Shown one piece after another: positions 25,380 through 33,445 of a stretch of DNA of 64,000 nt. The translations under genes and the position numbers were made by a program. Origin of the DNA: CAZYTO01 sp964650405 (GTDB lineage Bacteria; Acidobacteriota; Thermoanaerobaculia; Gp7-AA8); the NCBI GenBank assembly GCA_964650405.1, contig CAZYTO010000002.1, forward strand, positions 5,546-69,545. The letters are read 5' to 3'. Numbering within the stretch: position 1 is the first letter of the stretch; each line of letters starts with the position of its first letter. The notes below the pieces were generated by a model. That model was not told the origin of the DNA and searched no databases. It worked only from the letters and a program-made list of their open reading frames with translations.

Positions 25380-26495
25380 ATGAACCTGCCGTTCGCCCCG
25401 CCCCTCGCACCGATGCTCTCCTCGCCGGTCGCGGAGATCCCCTCGGGCGACGGCTGGCTCTTCGAGCCCAAGTGGGATGGTTTCCGCACGCTCGTCTTCC
25501 GCGACGGCAGCGAGATCCTGCTCCAGAGCCGCGACGAGAAGCCGATGAATCGCTACTTCCCGGAGCTGATCGCGCCGCTGCAGGCCACTCTTCCAGAGCG
25601 TTGCGTGCTCGACGGCGAGGTCGTCATCGCCGGCCCGGACGGCCTCGACTTCGAAGCATTGCTCCTGCGCATTCACCCCGCGGCATCGCGCGTGAAGCTG
25701 CTGGCGGAGCAGACGCCCGCGTCTTTCGTGGCGTGGGATCTCCTGGCGCTGGACGATCATGACCTGCGCCAGTCGCCGCTCGAACTGCGTCGCGAAGGGC
25801 TAGATATCATCCTGGCGAAGGCCGAGCCGCCGGTGCATCTTTCGCCCGTGACGCGCGAGAGGCCGGTGGCGGAGGATTGGTTCCGGCGCTTCGAAGGGGC
25901 GGGGCTCGACGGCGTCATGGCCAAGCGCCTCGACTCGCCGTACCTGGCCGGCGAGCGCACGATGCTGAAGATCAAGCATTCCCGCACGGCCGACTGCGTG
26001 GTGGCCGGCTTCCGCTGGCACAAGAACGGTCCGGGAACGCTGATCGGCTCGCTCCTCCTCGGACTGTATGACCACAAAGGAGCGCTGCATCACGTCGGTG
26101 TCACGGCGTCGTTCACGACAGCCGTCCGCAGGCAGCTCGCAGAGGAACTGGAGCCGCTGCGCCGAAACGCGCTTGACCACCATCCGTGGCGCCACTGGGC
26201 GGAGGCGATGACGGAAGCGACGGTTGAAGCGGAGGCGAAGGGGCAGCGGATGCCGGGCGGGGCGAGTCGTTGGAACCGCGGCAAGGACCTGAGTTGGGAG
26301 CCGCTCCGCATCGAGCGCGTGGTCGAGGTGGCATTTGACCACATGCAGGGCAGCCGCTTCCGGCATGCTGCACGCTTCGTGCGCTGGCGTCCCGACCGGA
26401 AGCCAGAGGATTGCCGCTATGACCAGTTGGAAGTAACGCCTCCCTACGAACTGGAGCGCGTCTTCGGTGTTCGCCACGCCAGCCACGGGTCGTAG
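25380..26495 (+). CDS. ATP-dependent DNA ligase (LigC/LigD ligase-domain type)
   Basis: A 371-residue protein. The nucleotidyl-acceptor Lys is Lys31 in FEPKWDGFR; LDGEVVI, FVAWDLLAL, DGVMAKRLDSPY and TMLKIKH are the remaining nucleotidyltransferase motifs. An OB-fold domain follows (HHVGVTASF ... SWEPLRIERVVEVAFDHMQGSRFRH). It seals DNA nicks, as the ligase module of a LigD-type end-joining system. Its 3' end overlaps the LigD polymerase gene on the other strand by about 52 bp. No ku gene is seen in the window. Confidence 0.92.
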   Translation: MNLPFAPPLAPMLSSPVAEIPSGDGWLFEPKWDGFRTLVFRDGSEILLQSRDEKPMNRYFPELIAPLQATLPERCVLDGEVVIAGPDGLDFEALLLRIHPAASRVKLLAEQTPASFVAWDLLALDDHDLRQSPLELRREGLDIILAKAEPPVHLSPVTRERPVAEDWFRRFEGAGLDGVMAKRLDSPYLAGERTMLKIKHSRTADCVVAGFRWHKNGPGTLIGSLLLGLYDHKGALHHVGVTASFTTAVRRQLAEELEPLRRNALDHHPWRHWAEAMTEATVEAEAKGQRMPGGASRWNRGKDLSWEPLRIERVVEVAFDHMQGSRFRHAARFVRWRPDRKPEDCRYDQLEVTPPYELERVFGVRHASHGS

Positions 26496-27742
26496 TCGGG
26501 ATCCGGCGTCTCCTCTGCGGGGCGTTCGCCTTCGGGGACGTGGCGCAGGTTGATGCGGATGCGGGTCCACGTGCTCGACCGCCCACGCATGGCGTCGATC
26601 AGCACGTCGTCGACCTCCAGCTTGCTCGCGGCCTCGGGGTGGCGGGCCTTCCACCGTTCGAGTCCGGCCAGTGCCTCCTCTTTGTGCTGGGCTTTGGCTA
26701 CGGTGATGAGCGGCTGCTTGGACTGGCGTCCCTTCGACTGTCCCTTCTGGCGCGACGGTGCCACGCGGGGCGGCTCGTCTCTCTGTTTCCGATACATGGG
26801 AGGCCAGGGCGCATCGCCCTCGCCCGCCGCCTCCTGGCGGGCGGAGAGCGCGAGCAGCGCTTCGAGCGAGCCGGGGTGCGCGTCGATGCCGGCCGATGCA
26901 TCGCCGTGCTCCGCGAAGCGCCGGGGCGCCGTCGCCAGCGTGTAGGCCGCCGGATCGCACTCCGCGACCTCGTCCCAGGCCAGCGGCATCGAGACGCGCG
27001 CGTCCGGTAATGGCCGCACGGACCACGCCGAGGCGACGGTGCGGTCCTTCGCGTTCTGGTTGTAGTCGAGGAAGACGCCGTGGCGCTCCTCCTTCCACCA
27101 CTTGCTCGTGGCGATGTCCGGGGCGCGCCGCTCCACTTCGCGGGCCAGGGCCAACGCGGCGCGCCGCACCTGGTCGAAGCTCCAGCGCCGCGCGACGCGT
27201 ACGTTGATGTGAATGCCGCGCGATCCCGACGTCTTCGGCCAGCCCTGCAGTTCATGCTCTTCGAGGACATCCCGGACGACCAGCGCCACGCGCCGGACGT
27301 CGTCGAAGCTCACGCCGGGGCCGGGATCGAGGTCGACGCGCAGCTCGTCCGGATGATCGAGGTCATCGGCGCGCACAGGATGCGGATTCAGATCGATGCA
27401 GCCGAGGTTCACGATCCAGAGCAACTGCGCCGCGTCGCGGACGACGACCTCGCTGGCTGTGCGGCCGGAGGGGAACTTCAGCTCGACGGTCTCGATCCAC
27501 TCCGGATGCTGCTCGGGCGCGCGCTTCTGGAAGAACGGCTCATGGTCCGCCCCGTTCACGTAGCGCTTCAGCACGACAGGCCGCGCCGCGATGCCCCGCA
27601 ACGCTCCGTCCGCCACGGCGGCGTAGTAGTTCACCAGGTCGAGCTTCGTGTACCCGGCCTGGGGAAAGAAGACCTTCTCCGGATTGGTGATGACGACCTC
27701 ACGGCCCGCGGCTTCGACGATGGTCTGCGGCGACTTGGGCAT
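26444..27742 (-). CDS. LigD-type primase/polymerase domain protein
   Basis: A 432-residue protein. I chose ATG 27742 (MPKSPQTIVEAAGREVVITNPEKVFFP), the usual LigD-polymerase start; the longer open frame upstream overlaps moaE. Active-site LRVDLDPGPG (two Asp), TSGSRGIHINVRV (His), and WWKEERHGVFLDYNQNAKDRT. It adds nucleotides at double-strand-break ends. Here it is a separate gene, convergent with the ligase gene. The C-terminal 120 residues are a Lys/Gln-rich linker and an extra segment. Confidence 0.92.
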   Translation of the reverse strand: MPKSPQTIVEAAGREVVITNPEKVFFPQAGYTKLDLVNYYAAVADGALRGIAARPVVLKRYVNGADHEPFFQKRAPEQHPEWIETVELKFPSGRTASEVVVRDAAQLLWIVNLGCIDLNPHPVRADDLDHPDELRVDLDPGPGVSFDDVRRVALVVRDVLEEHELQGWPKTSGSRGIHINVRVARRWSFDQVRRAALALAREVERRAPDIATSKWWKEERHGVFLDYNQNAKDRTVASAWSVRPLPDARVSMPLAWDEVAECDPAAYTLATAPRRFAEHGDASAGIDAHPGSLEALLALSARQEAAGEGDAPWPPMYRKQRDEPPRVAPSRQKGQSKGRQSKQPLITVAKAQHKEEALAGLERWKARHPEAASKLEVDDVLIDAMRGRSSTWTRIRINLRHVPEGERPAEETPDPDYDPWLAWRTPKTRSSS

Positions 27743-27749
27743 GACGTGC

Positions 27750-28172
27750 TCAGGACGCGGACTGCTGCCACCCCACCCACTCTTCACCGTCGGGGCCGCG
27801 CTCCTTCTTCCAGATGGGAACGCTCTTCTTGATCTCGTCGATGACCATGCGGCATGCACTAAACGCCTCGGCGCGGTGGGGGGAGGTACAGACGATGGCG
27901 ATAGAAGTGTCGCCGACGTGCAGGAGGCCGAGGCGGTGCTGGACGGCGATGGCGACCGTGGGGTACTTCGCGGCAGTGGCGTCGACGACGCGGCCGATCT
28001 CTTTCTCGGCCATGGGGTGGTAGGCCTCGTAGGTGATCGACTCGACACGCTTCCCTTCGTGATGATCGCGGACGATTCCCTCGAAAACGACGCTGGCGCC
28101 GTCGCTTGGACGCAGCACGTCGCGGGTCAGGGCCGCGACATCGATCACGGCGTCCGTGAGATAGCGCGTCAT
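27750..28172 (-). CDS. moaE: Molybdopterin synthase large subunit MoaE
   Basis: A 140-residue protein with the MoaE hallmarks FEGIVRDHHEGKRVESITYEAYHPMAEKEI, VQHRLGLLHVGD, and catalytic lysines in KKSVPIWKKE. It inserts two sulfurs from MoaD thiocarboxylate into precursor Z. It overlaps moaD by 4 bp (ATGA). No other Moco genes are here. Confidence 0.95.
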   Translation of the reverse strand: MTRYLTDAVIDVAALTRDVLRPSDGASVVFEGIVRDHHEGKRVESITYEAYHPMAEKEIGRVVDATAAKYPTVAIAVQHRLGLLHVGDTSIAIVCTSPHRAEAFSACRMVIDEIKKSVPIWKKERGPDGEEWVGWQQSAS

Positions 28173-28414
28173 CCTCCGGCCACCGGTGGAATGAAGACGA
28201 GCTCGTCGCCGTCGGAAAGCGGGGCGTCGGGCGAGGCGTACGACTCGTTCACGGCCGTCAGCGGAGGCTGCTCGTAGTCGGCCAGGCGGGGATGGGCCGC
28301 ACGCAGGCGGGCCCAGACGTCGCGGGGGCTGGTACCGTCGGGAAGCGTGACGTCGCTCCCGCTCTCCCCGATAATGTCGCGCAGCACCGCGAAGTAGAGC
28401 AGCCGCACTTTCAT
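28169..28414 (-). CDS. moaD: Molybdopterin synthase sulfur carrier MoaD
   Basis: An 81-residue ubiquitin-like protein ending in the required VAGG, which is thiocarboxylated on the final Gly. The N-terminal strand MKVRLLYFAVLRDIIG is typical. It overlaps moaE in ATGA. The start is 12 bp from the divergent DUF1858-like gene, so their promoters must lie within each other's coding regions or be shared. Confidence 0.94.
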   Translation of the reverse strand: MKVRLLYFAVLRDIIGESGSDVTLPDGTSPRDVWARLRAAHPRLADYEQPPLTAVNESYASPDAPLSDGDELVFIPPVAGG

Positions 28415-28426
28415 CGCGGGCATTCT

Positions 28427-28630
28427 ATGACCGGGAAGAAGTTCGAGGCGACCATGACCGTGGCCGAGGCCTTGGCGGCGCATCCGCACGCCCGCTGGGT
28501 CTTTGCCGCGTACCACGTCGGGGGCTGCAACGGCTGCTCGCGTGTCGAGGACGAGACCATCGCCGAGGTGGCGGAAGGCTATCAGCTCCCCCTGGAAAGA
28601 TTTCTCGCCGATCTCAACGCCCTGGGTTAA
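28427..28630 (+). CDS. DUF1858-like redox disulfide domain protein
   Basis: A 67-residue protein. ATG 28427 starts MTGKKFEATMTVAEALAAHP. It has a YHVGGCNGCSRVEDETIAEVAEGY stretch with a CxxC pair and a C-terminal helix, as in the hybrid-cluster-associated redox disulfide domain (DUF1858/TIGR03980). It might bind metal or be a thiol-redox protein. It is divergent from moaD. Confidence 0.85.
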   Translation: MTGKKFEATMTVAEALAAHPHARWVFAAYHVGGCNGCSRVEDETIAEVAEGYQLPLERFLADLNALG

Positions 28631-28661
28631 CTCCGGGCCCGCTCGCACGTAGTAACGCAGT

Positions 28662-28829
28662 ATGAGGAAGGCGCTGGGACTTCTCTTCTTCCTGGTTTCG
28701 TGTGCCGTCCATGCGGACGGCCCGCGCCTGCCTCACACGCCGATCTGGGGAGCGATCTCCAACAGCGCTTCGCGCACGAAGGCGATGTGCTCCTCGAGGT
28801 CGACGCCCAGCTCCTCGACCCCGTGGTAG
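28662..28829 (+). CDS. Orphan signal-peptide ORF, probable gene remnant
   Basis: A short open frame (55 codons) starts MRKALGLLFFLVSCAVHADGP, a convincing signal peptide with an Ala-X-Ala-like site, then runs into the antisense of the HD-hydrolase gene and stops. This looks like the 5' end of a lost exported-protein gene, or chance. No product is assigned. Confidence 0.3.
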   Translation: MRKALGLLFFLVSCAVHADGPRLPHTPIWGAISNSASRTKAMCSSRSTPSSSTPW

Positions 28830-29293
28830 ATGTCGTCGCGGCTGACGCTGCGGGCGAAGGCCTTGTCCTTCAGCTTCTTCTTCACCGAGGCTGGTTTCAC
28901 GTCGGCCATCTGCTTGCTCGGTTGTACGAGGGCGCAGGCCACGAGAAACCCGCAGAGCTCGTCGCAGGCGAAAAGTGCCTTGGCCATGAGCGTCTCGCGC
29001 GGCACGTTGGTGTAGGGAGCGTGACCCAGGATGGCGCGGCGGAAGTCCTCGTCGAAGCCGTGCTCTTCGAGGATCTTCGAGCCGACCCAGGGATGCTGCT
29101 CGGCGGTCGGGAACTGCTCATAATCGAAGTCGTGCAGCAGGCCGGCCATGCCCCAGCGCACGGGGTCTTCCGCGGGCGCGTACTTGCGGGCGCAGGCCTT
29201 CATGGCGTGCTCAACGGCCAGGGCGTGCTTTCGCAGCGAGTCGGTCTTCGTGTATTCGTGCAGAAGGGCGAGAGCGTCGTCGCGTGTCTTCAC
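28733..29293 (-). CDS. HD-domain hydrolase
   Basis: A 186-residue protein with the HD-superfamily metal motif: His in RKHALAVEHAM, LLHDFDYEQFP (HD pair), HPWVGSKIL, and AILGHAPYT. HD proteins hydrolyse phosphoesters, often nucleotides. The C-terminal half has FACDELCGFLVACALVQPSKQMADVKPASVKKKLKDKAF, a conserved helical extension. The substrate is unknown. A remnant signal-peptide ORF overlaps its end on the other strand. Confidence 0.85.
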   Translation of the reverse strand: MKTRDDALALLHEYTKTDSLRKHALAVEHAMKACARKYAPAEDPVRWGMAGLLHDFDYEQFPTAEQHPWVGSKILEEHGFDEDFRRAILGHAPYTNVPRETLMAKALFACDELCGFLVACALVQPSKQMADVKPASVKKKLKDKAFARSVSRDDIYHGVEELGVDLEEHIAFVREALLEIAPQIGV

Positions 29294-29758
29294 GGGGCAG
29301 GCAGTTTACCAAGGGGGCCGAAGGGGAGACGGCGAAGAACTTGCCACGTGACGGCAGGAAGGAATTGCAACAGTTGAGTCCGAAGTGGAAAAACTTACCA
29401 GGGTCGGGCGATGACCCAGCCGAGCTCGTCAAGCGGTCGTGATCTTGATCCAAGTGCCGTAAAACCAGTATTTTCCGTCATCGTGCTCAGCTCGGATCTC
29501 CTTGCCGGACATGGCTTTACTCCGTAATAACTCACTCCGCAACCGATTGGCGTGCATCCTGCAGTAGGGGAGGGCACGATGAAAGTGGTTTCGATAAACT
29601 CGAAGCCGTGCTTGCGCGGATCCAACCTGAACCGTCCGCGCCTAGTGGCCGCTGCGGGCTCCCTCCTAAACTATTGGACCGATTTTGGACGATTAATCAC
29701 TTAGCTTCCTTGAATCCTGCCAACTGGCCGCAGCGGTCCAGCCCTACGATGCATCACG
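29294..29758. ncRNA. Possible structured RNA or unannotated intergenic region upstream of polA
   Basis: There is no recognisable coding sequence. Notable is a pair of complementary 9-mers, CCGCTGCGG at about 29646 and CCGCAGCGG at about 29730, enclosing roughly 75 AT-richer bases. A strong stem-loop terminator follows (29760-29779). That layout suits a structured small RNA or leader, but I match no known family. 29294-29600 holds nothing I can identify. Confidence 0.25.
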
Positions 29759-29759
29759 A

Positions 29760-29790
29760 GCGGAGCCGAAAGGCTCCGCAAGTGTTTTTG
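29760..29790 (+). terminator. GCGGAGCC-GAAA-GGCTCCGC stem with T-run
   Basis: A perfect 8-bp stem with a GAAA tetraloop (29760-29779) is followed by a short T-rich tract (AAGTGTTTTT). This is a typical intrinsic terminator on the + strand. No annotated gene precedes it on this strand, which supports a transcript within 29294-29758. Confidence 0.65.
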
Positions 29791-29828
29791 GGGAGAAACC
29801 GGTGCGCCGCGGGTAACGGCTGGGGCGC

Positions 29829-29905
29829 GGCACTCGGCACTCAGCACTCGGCACTCAGCACTCGGCACTCAGCACTCGGCACTCGGCACTCGGCACTCGG
29901 CACTC
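29829..29905. repeat. CGGCACT/CAGCACT heptad array upstream of polA
   Basis: At least ten consecutive 7-nt units (CGGCACT or CAGCACT) end 17 bp before the polA ATG. The unit is the reverse complement of GTGCCGA/GTGCTGA arrays elsewhere. No opposite arm is visible here. No Shine-Dalgarno sequence is seen between the array and the start codon. Confidence 0.85.
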
Positions 29906-29921
29906 ATATAATCCCGCCTCC

Positions 29922-32591
29922 ATGCCGGCGAAGAAGCGCCCGTCTCTCTTCATCGTTGACGGCTCGAACAACATCTACCGCTCGTACTACGCGATCCGCA
30001 ATCTGACGAACTCCGCCGGGCTTGCCACGAACGCGGTCTACGGCTTCACCACGATGCTGCGGAAGATGCTGAAGGACCACGATCCCGATTGCGTGGCCGT
30101 GGCCTTCGACGTGAGCGGGGCGAAGACGCGCCATGAGGCCTTCGCCGACTACAAGAAGGACCGCCGGCCGATGCCGGACGACCTGGCGGTGCAGTTGCCC
30201 TTCGTGGACGAGATCCTCGACGGTCTCGGCATTCCGAAGATCACGGTCGAGGACTGGGAAGCGGACGACCTGATCGGATCGCTGGCCTGCAATGCCCGCG
30301 AACGCGGCTACGACGTGGTGATCGCCACCTCGGACAAGGACTTCTTCCAGCTCGTCGGCGACGGCATCCGGCTCTATCACACGGGCCGCGAGGTCATGTA
30401 CGACGCTCCGGGCGTTGCCGAGGTCTTCGGACTGCCGCCGGAGAAGGTGGTCGACGTCATGGCCATCTGGGGCGACGCCATCGACAACATCCCCGGCGTT
30501 CCCGGCATCGGTGAGAAGGGCGCCAAGGGCCTCATCCAGCAGTTCGGGTCCCTGGAGGGCGTCTACGAGCACCTGGACGAGCTGAAGCCGGCCCAGCGCA
30601 AGAAGCTCGAGGAGAACCGCGAGAAGGCGTTCCTCTCCCGCGAGCTGGCCACGATCAAGCGCGACCTGAGCATCGAGACCATCGAGTTCGACTCGCTGAA
30701 GCGCCGCGATCCGGACCGCCCGAAGCTGCACGACGTCTTCTCGCGGCTCGAGTTCGCGTCGCTGATGCAGGAGTACCTGCCGGAAGCGCCGCCGGTGGAG
30801 CGGGAGACGCGCATCGCCACGAGCGCCGAGGAGATCCGGGAGCTGGCCGAGCCCTACGAAGGAAACGACGAGCCCCTGGCACTGTGGATCGAGAGCATCA
30901 CGCCTGATGGATTCGACGCTCTCCTGGCGGCCTCACTGGCGCGCACGCAGTCGGAGTCGCTCATCATTCCGATCGCTCCCGGCTATGGCGGCAATGAAGC
31001 CATGTCGGCGGAACTGAAACGGCTGCTGGCCTCCGGCCGCGTCTTCGTCGCGCACGACATCAAGCTGCTCATGCGGCGGCTGGCCGCAAACGGCTGGCCC
31101 CTGCCGCGACGGTTCGGCGACACGATGATCATGTCCTACGTGATCAACCCCGGTCTGCCCAGCCACTCGCTGGAGAACGTCATCCGCGATCGTCTGAAGC
31201 AGGATGTGCTGACCCGCAAGGACCTGCAGAAGACCGCGCCGCTGTTCGCGCTCGACCACGAGATCGGCTCCTCCGCCATCGGTCCCTACCAGGCATACCT
31301 CGGCGAGAAGCCCGCACTGGCCGTGGCGCTGTCCGCCGCGCTCGAGCCGGAGCTGCGCCGCGATCAGTCGCTGGTGAAGATCTATGAGACGATCGAGCTG
31401 CCGCTCATCCCCGTGCTCGAGCGGATGGAGGAGCGCGGCATCCGCATCGACGCCTCTCTGCTCCGGAGCATGTCGCAGACGATGGGCGCGCAGCTCGGCG
31501 AGCTGGAAACGCAGATCTACAAGGAGGCGGGTACCGAGTTCAACATCAACTCGCCCCAGCAGCTCGCCCACATCCTCTTCGAGAAGCTGCAGTATCCGGT
31601 GGTCAAGAAGACGAAGGGGACGAAGGCGTACTCCACGGCCGTGGACGTGCTGGAGGAGCTGGCCGGCCACGGCTTCGCCGTCCCGCAGCTCATCCTCCAG
31701 CACCGCGAGCTCTTCAAGCTGAAGTCGACCTACATCGACGCGCTGCCGCAGCTCGTCGACGCCAACGGTCGCGTGCACACCTCCTTCAACCAGGCCGTGG
31801 CCGCGACGGGGCGGCTGTCGTCGTCCGATCCGAACCTGCAGAACATCCCCATCCGCACGGAGCTGGGGCGGTCGATCCGCAAGGCCTTCATCGCCGGCGA
31901 CGGGAACGTGCTCATCGCCGCCGACTACTCGCAGGTCGAGCTGCGCATCCTCGCGCATTTCACGCAGGACGCGGACCTCATCGAGACATTCCGGCGCGGC
32001 GCGGACATCCACCGGGCCACGGCGGCGAAGATGTTCAACATCGCCGAGGCGAAGGTCACGCACGACCAGCGCCGCGCCGCCAAGACGATCAACTTCGGCG
32101 TGCTGTACGGCATGTCGGCTTTCCGCCTCTCGAACGAGCTCGGGATCACCGGCACGCAGGCCAAGGAATTCATCGACGCCTACTTCTCCCGCTACCCGAC
32201 CATCCACCAGTATCTCGACAGCACCCTCGAGGCGGCGCGGGCGACGGGAAAGGTGACGACGCTGTTCGGGCGCGTGCGGTACATCCCGGAGATCCACAAC
32301 AAGTCGTTCACCGTCCGCGGCAATGCGGAACGGATGGCCACGAATGCGCCCATCCAGGGAACGGCCGCGGACATCCTGAAGCTGGCCATGATCGCCCTCG
32401 ACGGCAAACTTCGCGACGGCGTGCAGATGCTCCTGACGGTTCACGACGAGATCGTCATCGAAGCCCCCGAGGCGCGGGCGGAAGAGGTGGCGGGGATCGT
32501 GAAAGAGACCATGGAGAACATCTTCCCGCTGGCTGTGCCGCTGGCGGTGGACACGCATTGGGGGCGCAGTTGGTACGAGGCGAAGGAGTAG
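29922..32591 (+). CDS. polA: DNA polymerase I (proofreading domain apparently inactive)
   Basis: An 889-residue protein. The 5'-nuclease domain begins LFIVDGSNNIYRSYYAI. The middle 3'-5' exonuclease fold (about 305-480) lacks the DxE metal motif (LALWIES in its place) and is probably non-catalytic, as in many PolI enzymes. The polymerase domain carries motif A Asp668 in DYSQVELRI and motif C Asp842 in LTVHDEI. It acts in Okazaki fragment processing and repair. Length is in the usual range. Confidence 0.96.
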   Translation: MPAKKRPSLFIVDGSNNIYRSYYAIRNLTNSAGLATNAVYGFTTMLRKMLKDHDPDCVAVAFDVSGAKTRHEAFADYKKDRRPMPDDLAVQLPFVDEILDGLGIPKITVEDWEADDLIGSLACNARERGYDVVIATSDKDFFQLVGDGIRLYHTGREVMYDAPGVAEVFGLPPEKVVDVMAIWGDAIDNIPGVPGIGEKGAKGLIQQFGSLEGVYEHLDELKPAQRKKLEENREKAFLSRELATIKRDLSIETIEFDSLKRRDPDRPKLHDVFSRLEFASLMQEYLPEAPPVERETRIATSAEEIRELAEPYEGNDEPLALWIESITPDGFDALLAASLARTQSESLIIPIAPGYGGNEAMSAELKRLLASGRVFVAHDIKLLMRRLAANGWPLPRRFGDTMIMSYVINPGLPSHSLENVIRDRLKQDVLTRKDLQKTAPLFALDHEIGSSAIGPYQAYLGEKPALAVALSAALEPELRRDQSLVKIYETIELPLIPVLERMEERGIRIDASLLRSMSQTMGAQLGELETQIYKEAGTEFNINSPQQLAHILFEKLQYPVVKKTKGTKAYSTAVDVLEELAGHGFAVPQLILQHRELFKLKSTYIDALPQLVDANGRVHTSFNQAVAATGRLSSSDPNLQNIPIRTELGRSIRKAFIAGDGNVLIAADYSQVELRILAHFTQDADLIETFRRGADIHRATAAKMFNIAEAKVTHDQRRAAKTINFGVLYGMSAFRLSNELGITGTQAKEFIDAYFSRYPTIHQYLDSTLEAARATGKVTTLFGRVRYIPEIHNKSFTVRGNAERMATNAPIQGTAADILKLAMIALDGKLRDGVQMLLTVHDEIVIEAPEARAEEVAGIVKETMENIFPLAVPLAVDTHWGRSWYEAKE

Positions 32592-32593
32592 GG

Positions 32594-32653
32594 CGAGTGC
32601 TGAGTGCCGAGTGCCGAGCCGGCATGAGGCATGAGTGATGAGGCATGAGAGGG
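32594..32653. repeat. GAGTGCC and GAGGCAT heptads overlapping the next start codon
   Basis: After the polA stop come GAGTGCT, GAGTGCC, GAGTGCC units, then GGCATGAGGCATGAGTGATG, a second heptad type (GAGGCAT, GAGTGAT, GAGGCAT, GAGAGGG) that spans the ATG of the following lipoprotein gene. So repeat DNA supplies the start codon and first residues. Confidence 0.7.
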
Positions 32654-33390
32654 CAGCCCTTCTGGCCGCCCTGCTCCTTGCGAGCTGCCAGGCGCCTTCG
32701 AAGCCGCCGCCCCCTCCTCCCTCCGGGCCTCAGATCAAGGCGACGGTCCTCACGATCACGACGGTTCAGCAGCCGGGGGCGCACACGTTGACGCACACCC
32801 TGGTGATTGCCGGTAGTCGTGCCCGGAGCAGCGATGAGCTCGATCATTGGCGTCTCTTCGATCTGGCCAAGGGCGAGGTGCTGTTCGTCGACGACGTCGC
32901 AAAGACGTACCGGCGCGCTTCGCTCGAGTCGCTCGTCTCCGATCGCAGGGACGCAGACTCGAAGCCGTTGCCGGACAGTGTGCCCCGCGCGCAGTTCACC
33001 GTGACGGATGAGACCCGCACGCTCCTGGGCGTGGAAGCGCGCCAGTCCGTCGTCCGGATGGGTGCGTACCAGCGGCAGCTCTGGATCGCGGAGCATCCGC
33101 TCATCCCGCAGGGCCTCTTCGCCATAATGGAGGCGTCGCGGCCGGAGACCACTCCGCTGGCGGGAGTCATGCGCGAGGTCGACGACGCCCTGTTCGACGT
33201 CAAGGGTTTTCCCCTCGCGGAGCACGCAGAGCTGCCGTTCGACAACGAGAAGTGGACGCTCGACCGAACGGTCGCGAAGGTAGAGCAACAGAACGTCCCG
33301 AAGTCGTTGCTCCGGATCGCTGCGGGATACCGCGACGTCACGAAGACCGCCCCTCCCGAGCCGGTGAACGGCGACGCAACCGACCCATGA
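32638..33390 (+). CDS. Predicted lipoprotein of unknown function
   Basis: A 250-residue protein. The N-terminus RAALLAALLLASC has a lipobox (LLAS-Cys) for acylation, followed by a Pro-rich linker. The remainder is beta-rich, with segments such as GVEARQSVVRMGAYQRQLWIAEHPLI and KWTLDRTVAKVEQQNVPK resembling DUF4412-like lipoproteins of unknown role. The ATG lies inside heptad-repeat DNA; a GTG three bases upstream is possible. Confidence 0.75.
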   Translation: MRHERAALLAALLLASCQAPSKPPPPPPSGPQIKATVLTITTVQQPGAHTLTHTLVIAGSRARSSDELDHWRLFDLAKGEVLFVDDVAKTYRRASLESLVSDRRDADSKPLPDSVPRAQFTVTDETRTLLGVEARQSVVRMGAYQRQLWIAEHPLIPQGLFAIMEASRPETTPLAGVMREVDDALFDVKGFPLAEHAELPFDNEKWTLDRTVAKVEQQNVPKSLLRIAAGYRDVTKTAPPEPVNGDATDP

Positions 33391-33445
33391 GGCTTCGACC
33401 GTCAGCGATCTCCCGCTCGCCGCTCGCCGCCTTCGCGCTCGCGCG

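Noticed and set aside
30800..31400. Active proofreading domain in PolI
   Set aside because: The fold region is present but the DxE metal motif reads LALWIES; activity not supported.
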